A stretch of DNA of 64,000 bases from Dendronalium phyllosphericum CENA369 (GTDB taxonomy: Bacteria > Cyanobacteriota > Cyanobacteriia > Cyanobacteriales > Nostocaceae), in the NCBI RefSeq assembly GCF_016056275.1, contig NZ_JAECZA010000313.1, forward strand, positions 1 through 64,000. The letters are read 5' to 3'. The position numbers and the translations under genes are program-made. Shown here in pieces: positions 35,575-43,979 of the stretch. Under the pieces are notes generated by a model. The model saw only the letters and a list, made by a program, of their open reading frames with translations, was not told the origin of the DNA and did not search any database. Each line of letters starts with the position of its first letter. Position 1 is the stretch's first letter.

Positions 35575-36705
35575 TTATTTAATAGAACTTACTAGTTTTT
35601 CTTCTGAATTATTTAAATGTTGTTTAAATTCTGATGCCAGTAACAGAGTAAATTCTTGTGCACCTTGATGATTAAGGTGTGCGCTATCAATCCTGCGATT
35701 CACCTCATATAAATTAGTGAATTTATTGGGAACATTAAAATTAAATAATGTCTCGATATATCCTGATTTGTATGCTTTGTAAAGTGCGGAGAAATTGGAA
35801 TCAATTTCTAAAAGTGGTGGAATAAAAAATATAGCTTCAACTTTGTTATTATTTTGCCGAAATTGTTTAATCTTAGCAGTAATGTTTCTCATCATTTGCA
35901 CTCCATATATTGTGGATGAAGTGTTAAATTCACTATCTGAATCTGCTAATTTTAGTTGTTCTTTTTTGAGATTTTTGAGATAAGTATTTAAACCATTAGC
36001 GCGGAATAAAGTCTGCCATTTTTCAGCTTTTTGCTGCCAATCTATAGCGTAATATCCAGACTCTTGTAAGAGTTTATCTTCAGAAACTTTGGCTAAGGGG
36101 TCTGGATTTGATAAATCAATATTTAATATTTTTTCTTGCCATAAATTAGCAAACTGACCTAGACCTAACCAACGGTAGATAAAGCTTTGAAAGTTAGCAG
36201 ATAGATATGAAACTTTAACTGGCCAGCTATCAATTGACGATTCCAAAATTAATTTGAAATTTTCTAAAGTTTTACCAGGAGTATGCCAGTATATTTCTTG
36301 AGCAGAAGTAGCACCATAGTTTGTGAATAAGTCAACGGAACAATCAAGAAATATCCATTTTAAGTTAGCTGGCTTTAACTCCAAAATTTTTTGTAAATAA
36401 AAGTCAATTTCTGCAACGTTTGCACCTGATATCCCAAAATTAAAAGATTTTACATTCTTACCCTCTGTTGTCATGTATTCATCAAATAATTTTGGAACTA
36501 CACCAAAGTAAGTAGTGCTTGGCCCTAGAAAAATAGCATTGTAATCATCTTTATGTTCAGTGAAATATTGCCACTTAACACTAATTTCTCCAAGATTTTG
36601 GATAGTTTTAGAATAGGGTAAAATTATATTTAAGAAGCCAGAAGATAAAATTATAGTTAGTATAAAAACTAAACTGTAACCAAACATTACTAATTGTTTT
36701 AACAT
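35575..36705 (-). CDS. SGNH-like/DltD-AlgJ-type accessory acyltransferase
   Basis: A 376-residue protein with an N-terminal membrane anchor (about 5-30). FLGPSTTYFGV (about 60) resembles the SGNH block I Ser, SFNFGISGANV the block II Gly, and DSAHLNHQGA near the C-terminus the Asp-x-x-His pair. DltD, AlgJ and AlgX-like partners of MBOAT proteins share this layout. It is located between GtrA (6 bp) and MBOAT (23 bp), so the four genes act as one cassette. Confidence 0.75.
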   Translation of the reverse strand: MLKQLVMFGYSLVFILTIILSSGFLNIILPYSKTIQNLGEISVKWQYFTEHKDDYNAIFLGPSTTYFGVVPKLFDEYMTTEGKNVKSFNFGISGANVAEIDFYLQKILELKPANLKWIFLDCSVDLFTNYGATSAQEIYWHTPGKTLENFKLILESSIDSWPVKVSYLSANFQSFIYRWLGLGQFANLWQEKILNIDLSNPDPLAKVSEDKLLQESGYYAIDWQQKAEKWQTLFRANGLNTYLKNLKKEQLKLADSDSEFNTSSTIYGVQMMRNITAKIKQFRQNNNKVEAIFFIPPLLEIDSNFSALYKAYKSGYIETLFNFNVPNKFTNLYEVNRRIDSAHLNHQGAQEFTLLLASEFKQHLNNSEEKLVSSIK

Positions 36706-36711
36706 AGTTTT

Positions 36712-37206
36712 TTAGATATCTACAACTACATCTACTGTCTTATTTGTTAATTGCCAGTTTATCTTCAGGTTGAGCCAGAAATTCCAAAGTGTCACACAAG
36801 CTATCGCTATCAATTTAGCTATGTATTCATTCACTTGAAATTTATAAAATAGCAAACTTACAATTAAGCTATTTAAAATAAGACCAACTAAACAAATCAG
36901 ATTAAATTTAACAAATCGCTGCAATTTTTGACTAATATTTGGCTGCAAAGATACATCATTAAACGTCCATAAATCATTCCAGATAAAATTATTAATAATT
37001 GCAATTTCCGTTGAAAGCATAGCACTAATAGTTAACGCTAAACCCAATGAACTATGCAAGAAATAGAACATCCCTAAGTCTACAAATACGCCACTCAAAC
37101 CAACTATAGCAAAGCGAGTAAACCGACTAAAAACTGCTGAGTAGGTAGATAATGAAGCTTGTGACTTCATAATATTTGTATTAAAATAGTTAAGATATTG
37201 CTTCAT
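36712..37206 (-). CDS. GtrA family membrane protein
   Basis: A 164-residue protein with four membrane helices and GtrA motifs: FTRFAIVGLSGVFVDLGMFY, STEIAIINNFIWNDLWTF and the C-terminal VTLWNFWLNLK. GtrA proteins help move polyprenyl-linked sugars across the membrane for glycosyltransfer on the outside. The neighbour upstream is a GT39-type transferase, which fits. A second in-frame Met at residue 13 is a possible start. Confidence 0.85.
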   Translation of the reverse strand: MKQYLNYFNTNIMKSQASLSTYSAVFSRFTRFAIVGLSGVFVDLGMFYFLHSSLGLALTISAMLSTEIAIINNFIWNDLWTFNDVSLQPNISQKLQRFVKFNLICLVGLILNSLIVSLLFYKFQVNEYIAKLIAIACVTLWNFWLNLKINWQLTNKTVDVVVDI

Positions 37207-37234
37207 TTTTTTATCGAGATTGCAACATTGTTAT

Positions 37235-38884
37235 TCAAGTTTTCAGATTTTTATCGAGTTGCCAAAAGCCTTCCAGGGAATACACTAGTTTCAGAGAGTT
37301 AGCTTTATCCTGCTGAAGTTGAGAGGCTAAACTATTTTCTAGATCGTCAAAGAAGAAAATTGTTTTGTCATTTTGAGCCATCATTGGTAATTGATTATTG
37401 TGTACGATCAGTAAGGGAGTTTTTGGTTCTAAATTATGACTTAAGGTGAGTATAACTCCCAAATTATAATCATTTTTGTCACTGAGCAATAAAATACTAT
37501 TAGACTGATTAATAAGTTGACTAATTGCTAGTAAATTCTTGCCGCCTATTTGTGCCCACCACGCTTCAGCCTGAAAAAATCTAACATCAGAAACTAGTCC
37601 AGAGGTGAGTAATCCCACCAATATGAATTGCCAAAGAGTTTTTTGCCAGTTCTTTGCCCAGACAAGATGCCAAGTTAAAATATAGATTACAGAAATTTGG
37701 ATGCTGAGGTATAACGGTAACTGATAGCGAAAATGAATAGAGCGAATACCGCCAAAAATTATGTCGTAGAATAGCAATGTTAAACCGGGGAATCCTCCTA
37801 ATAAAGCAATAAATAAACTAGTTTTATTTAATAAATATTTATTTAAAAAAACAATAATATAGATAATTAAGGTTAAACTGAATATTATTGTAGAAATAAT
37901 ATAAACCAAAGGACTTTCTGAAGTTAAGTTATTAACCCAAGCATTATCAGAAGCTAAATTAAAATCAAAAAATATTCTACTAATCCGACTGAGCCAAATA
38001 CCAATTAAGTCAAAAATAGTATCTGTTTTAAATGTTATCCATGACAAAAGATTTGTGGCAGTATGAACCTGGGTAATGAGTACAATGAGCCAGGGTAAAA
38101 ACATTAAGCCAGCCGCAATAGAACTCAGTAGATAATTACCCAGGATTTTGTTGAAACGAAACTTTTGCCTAATAACTACATAAATGCCATGAGGGATCGC
38201 TACCATTACTGTTAATAAATGGGTGTACAATCCTAAAGCTAGAGTAAGAGCATACACAACCCAACTCAAGCGACTTTCTCGGCGTATAGCTCGCAATAAA
38301 GCAGCACTTGATACTAGAATTGTTACCATCCACAAACCGTATTCTCGTGCATCTTGAGCAAAGAAAACCTGCAAGGGAGAAACTGCCATCACAGCCATTC
38401 CTACCCACCCAACAAGTGGTGACTCAAACAACTCTAAACACAGCCAATACATACTAGGAAATACCAACAAACTAATTACTGCTGATAAACTCCTGACTCC
38501 TGCTGGTAAATCTCCAAAGACCTGCGCCCATAATCTCACCATCACATAATATAAAGGTGGATGTTGTGGATCTGAAGTTATTAAGTAGCGCACTGTATCA
38601 ACTACATATTTATCGGAATTAATGTGTTGATATCTGTCTAGGTTATTAACAAGAATTAAACCTTTATTAGTGTCCCAATTGTTAAAAACCTCTTGCTTGA
38701 CCTCAGCTAGAGTATGACCAGATATTGCTAGCGATGTAGCAGATTCATCGTACCAATAAACTTTTTGTCCCAAATGACTAAAGCGAAAGAAAATACCTAC
38801 ACCAATTAGGCTAATTACCAAAAGTTTTAACCAAGTTGGCGGATTTGACTTTGTTAGCAATTGTATTTTGTCCATGTATTGCAT
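37235..38884 (-). CDS. GT39/ArnT-like membrane glycosyltransferase
   Basis: A 549-residue protein with about 11-12 membrane helices. The periplasmic acidic motif YWYDESATSL (about 41-50) is the D-E signature of polyprenyl-phosphate-sugar transferases (GT-C fold). DPQHPPLYYVMVRLW and DAREYGLW are further PMT-type motifs. It would attach a sugar from a lipid donor on the periplasmic side. Cytosolic GTs are the rule in aeruginosin clusters, so this membrane type is unusual and pairs with GtrA downstream. Confidence 0.82.
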   Translation of the reverse strand: MQYMDKIQLLTKSNPPTWLKLLVISLIGVGIFFRFSHLGQKVYWYDESATSLAISGHTLAEVKQEVFNNWDTNKGLILVNNLDRYQHINSDKYVVDTVRYLITSDPQHPPLYYVMVRLWAQVFGDLPAGVRSLSAVISLLVFPSMYWLCLELFESPLVGWVGMAVMAVSPLQVFFAQDAREYGLWMVTILVSSAALLRAIRRESRLSWVVYALTLALGLYTHLLTVMVAIPHGIYVVIRQKFRFNKILGNYLLSSIAAGLMFLPWLIVLITQVHTATNLLSWITFKTDTIFDLIGIWLSRISRIFFDFNLASDNAWVNNLTSESPLVYIISTIIFSLTLIIYIIVFLNKYLLNKTSLFIALLGGFPGLTLLFYDIIFGGIRSIHFRYQLPLYLSIQISVIYILTWHLVWAKNWQKTLWQFILVGLLTSGLVSDVRFFQAEAWWAQIGGKNLLAISQLINQSNSILLLSDKNDYNLGVILTLSHNLEPKTPLLIVHNNQLPMMAQNDKTIFFFDDLENSLASQLQQDKANSLKLVYSLEGFWQLDKNLKT

Positions 38885-38896
38885 CTAAATTATTAG

Positions 38897-39832
38897 CTAT
38901 CCTTTTGGTTGCTTGAAATATTCCTGCGCCAGAATTGGTGGATACTTAGGAACTTCATCTTTATCTAAGCAAGTGGGAATGGTGTTAATTGAAGCATCGT
39001 GATTAGGACTGGTAAAAAAGGCACATGAGTACCTTTGTTTAGCACTGTGAGATTTAGTTGGAACTATGACTCGATGAGGTGTAGCGCGAAACTTATCGTT
39101 TGTCCATCGCTGCAATAAATCTCCAATCAATACTATAATTGCGCCGGGAATGAAGGGCGCGACAACCCATTCTCCAGCATTTGTATGTATTTCTAAACCT
39201 TCAGAATCTTGAAATAAAAATGTGAGCGTACCTATGTCTGTATGTTCTGCTAGATAAACTTTGCCTTTTTCTGGAGGCTGATAGATAGATGGGTAATGAT
39301 GCAAAACTATCCCATGGTTTTGATGTGAATAGAAATTTGTAAAATAATCTTCGGGAATGTTCAAAGAAATAGCTAAAGCTTGGAATACTTTCAAAGTCCT
39401 TTCATGACAACTATTGAAAAGTTCCAGCATCACTTCACGAAACTGAAGTGGATTTTTTGGCCATTTATTTGGTTCAAAAAAAGGATCTTCAATATCTCCA
39501 ACTTCATCAGGATAAATTTCTTTGCCAAAATGAAACCCTTCCGTCATTGCTTCATTGCCGCTGTGTTGGTCGTCGCTCTTTTTGAAATTATGATATCCGC
39601 GAAGATTGCGGTCTGGAAAGAAAGATGCTTGTTCTTTTTCTGCTTCTGGTAGTTTAAAAAAGGACTCAGATTGTGAAAATAATTGAGAAATTAGATTTTG
39701 AGAAATCCCAGAATTTTTGAGATAGAAACATCCGACTTCATGAAGAGCGAGAGAAATTTGTGAAGCTACAGCTTCTTTGGCAACTTTGTCGCCAGTCAGA
39801 AAAGGATTGAAGTCAATGATAGGTATTTGCAT
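38897..39832 (-). CDS. 2-oxoglutarate/Fe(II) oxygenase, isopenicillin N synthase-like
   Basis: A 311-residue non-haem iron enzyme. IPIIDFNPF at the start and GCFYLKNSGIS are the DIOX_N domain. The catalytic part has HTDIGTLTFLFQ with the H-x-D pair, a distal His in ATPHRVIVP, and RYSCAFF, the R-x-S 2-oxoglutarate clamp. In the cluster it may hydroxylate, desaturate or cyclise part of the peptide. In related pathways iron oxygenases modify agmatine-derived or Choi units, which is a possible role here. Confidence 0.88.
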   Translation of the reverse strand: MQIPIIDFNPFLTGDKVAKEAVASQISLALHEVGCFYLKNSGISQNLISQLFSQSESFFKLPEAEKEQASFFPDRNLRGYHNFKKSDDQHSGNEAMTEGFHFGKEIYPDEVGDIEDPFFEPNKWPKNPLQFREVMLELFNSCHERTLKVFQALAISLNIPEDYFTNFYSHQNHGIVLHHYPSIYQPPEKGKVYLAEHTDIGTLTFLFQDSEGLEIHTNAGEWVVAPFIPGAIIVLIGDLLQRWTNDKFRATPHRVIVPTKSHSAKQRYSCAFFTSPNHDASINTIPTCLDKDEVPKYPPILAQEYFKQPKG

Positions 39833-39848
39833 TTTAAAGATATCTTTT

Positions 39849-41651
39849 TTAGTTAGTTTGAATTAGTTTTAGGTCGTAAGGGTTCCAAAATGTTCCTGTA
39901 AGGGCAGAGTGTTCAATACCTTGAATCCGATTTCGGACTGCCACCATTGATAAAGGGTTGACTAAATAAATAAATGGTAGATACTCTTGAGTAATGCGTT
40001 GAGTTTCTGCATAGATAGCCTTGCGCTTTGCTTCATCTAATTCTGAGGCCGCTTGCATATATAAATCACCAACTTTTCGTTCCCAGCTTGCTATTTCTCG
40101 CCCAGTTATTGGCGTTTGTCCTGGTGGGGATGGTGGATTAAAAAAGTGCAAACCAGCATCAGTAAGCCAAACATTAGCCCAATCATTGGGTTCTTGACCG
40201 ACTGCTACTTCAAGTAATTGGCATTCCCAATCAAAAGTTTGAGTCAATTTGTTAATGAAAATGTTAGTAGCTACAGGATTAAAATCAATAGTTATGCCAA
40301 GGTTAAGTAAATTTTCTTTGATGATTACTCCCATTGCCTGCAAGATATTATTACTAGCATTTGTTGTGAGAGTAAAGCGAACAAGATTTCCTTGGTTATC
40401 TAATAAGTGACCTTGATTGTTATATTTAAAGCCTACTTTTAAGAGTAGGTCTTTGGCTTTTTGGAGATTGTATTCATATAATTTTAAACCTGCTTTAATA
40501 GATAAATAATATTTGCTCTGTACTGCGATAGGTGAATTTTGTAGCTGCCCCAATCCCCTATAGATATTATTGAGTATTTGTTGGCGATTAATTGCATAAG
40601 CGATCGCTTGTCTAAATTCGACTTTATTGAACCACTGAGACTTGATTGGATCGACCAATAATTTACTATTTCTACTACCTTTATTGAGATTAAAAGTAAT
40701 AGCACTTGAGCCGATAAAAAGACCGCCATTATAAATAGTAAACTTTCCTTTCCCTTCTTCATGTTTTAATAAAGAAAAATAATTAGTATTAACGTTGATA
40801 TAATCCAATCCTCTAGAACGGAATTGAACTAAGGCAGTATCTTGATTAGGAATAATTTGGGCAATGACACGTTCTATATAAGGTTGTGAATTGCCTTGAT
40901 TATCTTTACGCCAGTAATAAGGATTTTTCCGAAAAGTTATTCGCTGGCTAGGAGTATAAGATTCTATTATATAAGGGCCATTGACGATAATATTTTTTGG
41001 TGGAGTATCAGTTCCCCAAGTAGATAAAAATTTCGGTCTACCTTCGGTGTCTTTTTGTTTAACACTTTCTCGAAATACATGCGCTGGTAAAATTTCTAGT
41101 TTTGTCGCCCGAATAAATGGCGCAAATGGTTCAGGTAATGTAAATTCAACGCGCAAATCATCTAATTTACGTACTTTGGGAAATGTACGGTTTTTCCCAA
41201 TTAGGAAGAAGTCTTTAGCATAAGTAGGAATGAGTGGATTGGCATAAATTTCATTGTAAGTAAAAACCACATCTTCCGCAGTTAGTGACTTACCATCTGA
41301 CCATTTTAGACCTTTGCGGAGGGTGAATATTACTTGTGTTTTATCTGGTGAGGTTTGCCAAGATTCAGCTAGACAAGGTTCAATTTCTCCATGGCCATTT
41401 TCTTTAACTAGACCCTCATAATTAAATAGTAAAGTATAAGCTGATTCGAGTATTAAAGCTGGATTAAAAGTCGTGGGTTCATTTGGTACAGAAACAATAA
41501 TTTGAGATATTGGTTTTGCTTGGGTTGTTAAGTTAATTTGGTTAGAAATAATTATCGCGATCGCAGTTACCAAAGTGAGAACAATTACTAGCCAACGATG
41601 ACGTATTAAATTATATTTTTTATTGTTTTTTAATAACTTAAAATACGACAT
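39849..41651 (-). CDS. ABC transporter substrate-binding protein, family 5 (peptide type)
   Basis: A 600-residue SBP_bac_5 protein. One N-terminal membrane segment (about 20-38, IVLTLVTAIAIIISN) acts as signal or anchor. The mature part shows EPTTFNPAL, YEGLVKEN, LAESWQTSPD, FTLRKGLKWSDGKSLTAEDV and the late FEWRQAIAYAI-like block. It has no neighbouring permease genes, so it is an orphan. Peptide-binding proteins inside a biosynthetic cluster could capture the product outside the cytoplasm or serve as a chaperone; a role in uptake cannot be excluded. Confidence 0.88.
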   Translation of the reverse strand: MSYFKLLKNNKKYNLIRHRWLVIVLTLVTAIAIIISNQINLTTQAKPISQIIVSVPNEPTTFNPALILESAYTLLFNYEGLVKENGHGEIEPCLAESWQTSPDKTQVIFTLRKGLKWSDGKSLTAEDVVFTYNEIYANPLIPTYAKDFFLIGKNRTFPKVRKLDDLRVEFTLPEPFAPFIRATKLEILPAHVFRESVKQKDTEGRPKFLSTWGTDTPPKNIIVNGPYIIESYTPSQRITFRKNPYYWRKDNQGNSQPYIERVIAQIIPNQDTALVQFRSRGLDYINVNTNYFSLLKHEEGKGKFTIYNGGLFIGSSAITFNLNKGSRNSKLLVDPIKSQWFNKVEFRQAIAYAINRQQILNNIYRGLGQLQNSPIAVQSKYYLSIKAGLKLYEYNLQKAKDLLLKVGFKYNNQGHLLDNQGNLVRFTLTTNASNNILQAMGVIIKENLLNLGITIDFNPVATNIFINKLTQTFDWECQLLEVAVGQEPNDWANVWLTDAGLHFFNPPSPPGQTPITGREIASWERKVGDLYMQAASELDEAKRKAIYAETQRITQEYLPFIYLVNPLSMVAVRNRIQGIEHSALTGTFWNPYDLKLIQTN

Positions 41652-41675
41652 CTACAACTACTCCGTTATTTATCT

Positions 41676-42842
41676 TTAACTAGGTTGAAATAACAACCTA
41701 TGGGCATCTTGTAATAAAGCTGGTATCTTGTCAGCATGGGGACTATGACACAAACAGTTACTCAAATCAAATTCTTTAACTCGTTCTGCTGTCTTACCTG
41801 GAAACCAAGGATCGGCATTATTTAAATGGTTGTAACGTCTTGTAGCATATTCCCACATATCAAACGCGATCGCTAAATTTCGCAACCATAAAATAACTGG
41901 AATATTAATCTCACCAGGAGTTTGACTATAGTCGGGTAAACCAATATGCCAGGTACTATACCAGTCTTTTCCAAGAGAGGCGATCGTGGCTGTTTCTAAC
42001 CGAGTTAAAATTGGCAATAAAATTTCATCAGCTTTATCTAAAAGTTCTATCACCTGCAAATGTTCATCAAAATCTGATGGTTTCGATGCACCTAAACTTA
42101 AAGTATGTACTTGCGGATGACTTAAACAAAACAAATCGTTAAACGCCATCGGGCTGAGAGGATAACATAAGTCCAATAACTTTTGTGGCGGCTTATAAAG
42201 CATTCCACCTTTATCAGATGGACTAATAATAAATACTCCCATATCGTGACGCGTGGCGGCTTCAATAGCAGGCCAATTAAATTGATTAATGTAGTACCAA
42301 TGTAAATTTACATAATCAAATTGATTGGTTTTAATAGTTTTAATAATTAAATCCGTTGGCGCGTGGGTAGAAAAGCCAATAAACTTTACCTTACCCTGCG
42401 CTTGTAATTGTCGTGCTACATCAAGGCAACCATTAGGACGAATGGTATCGGCAAACTGTGGCTCATAATTAATACCATGTATCGTTAATAAATCAATGTA
42501 ATCTAGCTTTAATAAAGCTAAAGATTTCTCAAACAAACTGCGGAATTTTTCAGAGTCAGATGTTGGGCAAACCTTAGTCTGGACAATAATTTTTTCTCTA
42601 GGCAACTTCGATAAAATAGCACCTAATTGCATTTCCGAAGTTCCATAAATGCGGGCAGTTTCGATGTGATTAATGCCAACCTCTAAAGCACGATAAATAG
42701 TAGCTTCTAGATTCTTTTGATTTTCCTCTGGAATTTGTTCTTGAGCAAGCTCTTTATCTTCAGTATAGGCGTAGCGCATTCCTCCACAGGAAAAAACGGG
42801 TATTGGCAATTCTGTACGCCCAAATCTACGATATTGCATCAT
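41676..42842 (-). CDS. aldo/keto reductase with C-terminal extension
   Basis: The start is set at 42842 (MMQYRRFGRTELP); the open frame extends 21 codons further into the desaturase gene but those codons are unlike the family. The barrel carries INHIETARIYGTSE (the usual catalytic Asp is Glu here, followed by the Tyr), IIVQTKV with Lys and LLTIHGIN with His. A C-terminal helical domain ends with a CLCHSP Cys pair. It probably reduces a ketone or enone in an NADPH-dependent way. Its job in the pathway, for instance on the Choi ring or the tailoring steps, is unassigned. Confidence 0.85.
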   Translation of the reverse strand: MMQYRRFGRTELPIPVFSCGGMRYAYTEDKELAQEQIPEENQKNLEATIYRALEVGINHIETARIYGTSEMQLGAILSKLPREKIIVQTKVCPTSDSEKFRSLFEKSLALLKLDYIDLLTIHGINYEPQFADTIRPNGCLDVARQLQAQGKVKFIGFSTHAPTDLIIKTIKTNQFDYVNLHWYYINQFNWPAIEAATRHDMGVFIISPSDKGGMLYKPPQKLLDLCYPLSPMAFNDLFCLSHPQVHTLSLGASKPSDFDEHLQVIELLDKADEILLPILTRLETATIASLGKDWYSTWHIGLPDYSQTPGEINIPVILWLRNLAIAFDMWEYATRRYNHLNNADPWFPGKTAERVKEFDLSNCLCHSPHADKIPALLQDAHRLLFQPS

Positions 42843-42885
42843 AAAATGTGTTTTGATTAGAGAAGCTCTAAGCATACAACTATAT

Positions 42886-43905
42886 CTACTGACTTTTTGC
42901 CGCAATCAAACCCCGCATTACTTTGAGATGGAACATCAAGTATGATTTTTCCACATAATTGAGGCGATGTTTAACTAACTCATGAATATTGGGATAGTTA
43001 TGCTCTGGCATACTTGGGTAAAGATGATGCTCTACATGGTAATTATTATTAAAGTAATAAAACCTCACTATAGAGTTAGAAAGCATTGTTCTTGTATTAT
43101 TCCATTCGTTGTGATTTAAGCCAGACTCACAGCCATAGTGATCTGTAATAGTTAATATGAAGCCGAATGGAGCAGCAAAAGTTAATAATGGTATCCAGTA
43201 ACCACAAAAAAGCACCCAAGGATAAATTACTGTTAATCCTGCCATTACTACAACCCAACCCAATAACAACCAATTATTTTGTAAAACTACTTGGCGTTGT
43301 TCTGGGGTTTTAAAATAGTTCACATAAAACTTAATTGCTACGTCCGATTCTTCTTGCTGAGGATCGATCGAAGAGTTTATATACAATCCTTTGGTTGCTA
43401 TCCACCAATTCTTCCATGTCGCGAGTGGATAAAAATATGTCAAAGCAATAAAATAAGTTTTGATATCGGGAAATGTCTGCCAACCTGAGGTATCTCCTAC
43501 GATGATGCCTTTATTTCTTGTTTCTTGATGATGTCCTAAATGAATATATTTGTGAAAATAAAAGTTCATCAATAATACTAATGACAAGAAAGTTCCCACA
43601 AATCGGTTAGCATTTTTTGACCTATACAAACTAGTGTGAGAACAATAATGTATTGCCGCAAAAATGCAGACAAATAAAAATCCTTGCACAAACCAAATTA
43701 ATAACCACACTGCCCAGTTATTCAACCAAAAACCAAGAGATGAGAGGGTTAAATATGTACCAATAACAACAAACGTTTGAATAATCGGTCTAAACTTTGG
43801 GATTTCGTGCAATATACGTAATTCTTCGTTAGATAGTTGAGTCACTTCTTTAATACTAGGTGCTATGTTTTCTTCAAATTCTTGATTATTAGCTGTAAGT
43901 TCCAT
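42886..43905 (-). CDS. fatty-acid-desaturase-fold di-iron membrane enzyme
   Basis: A 339-residue protein with membrane helices and three His boxes: HYCSH (about 86), HLGHH (about 122) and HVEHH (about 295). Desaturase-fold enzymes desaturate or hydroxylate lipids or amino-acid-derived scaffolds. Located between aerG-like and AKR genes, it may act on an acyl side chain (later used by the MBOAT protein) or on the Choi ring. The spacer to the AKR start is 43 bp. Confidence 0.85.
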   Translation of the reverse strand: MELTANNQEFEENIAPSIKEVTQLSNEELRILHEIPKFRPIIQTFVVIGTYLTLSSLGFWLNNWAVWLLIWFVQGFLFVCIFAAIHYCSHTSLYRSKNANRFVGTFLSLVLLMNFYFHKYIHLGHHQETRNKGIIVGDTSGWQTFPDIKTYFIALTYFYPLATWKNWWIATKGLYINSSIDPQQEESDVAIKFYVNYFKTPEQRQVVLQNNWLLLGWVVVMAGLTVIYPWVLFCGYWIPLLTFAAPFGFILTITDHYGCESGLNHNEWNNTRTMLSNSIVRFYYFNNNYHVEHHLYPSMPEHNYPNIHELVKHRLNYVEKSYLMFHLKVMRGLIAAKSQ

Positions 43906-43979
43906 ATTGTTTACCTTTACATTGACAAGTTAAATTTGTTAGCAGAATCTAAGTATTAGATTTAAATTTACTGGCTGTT

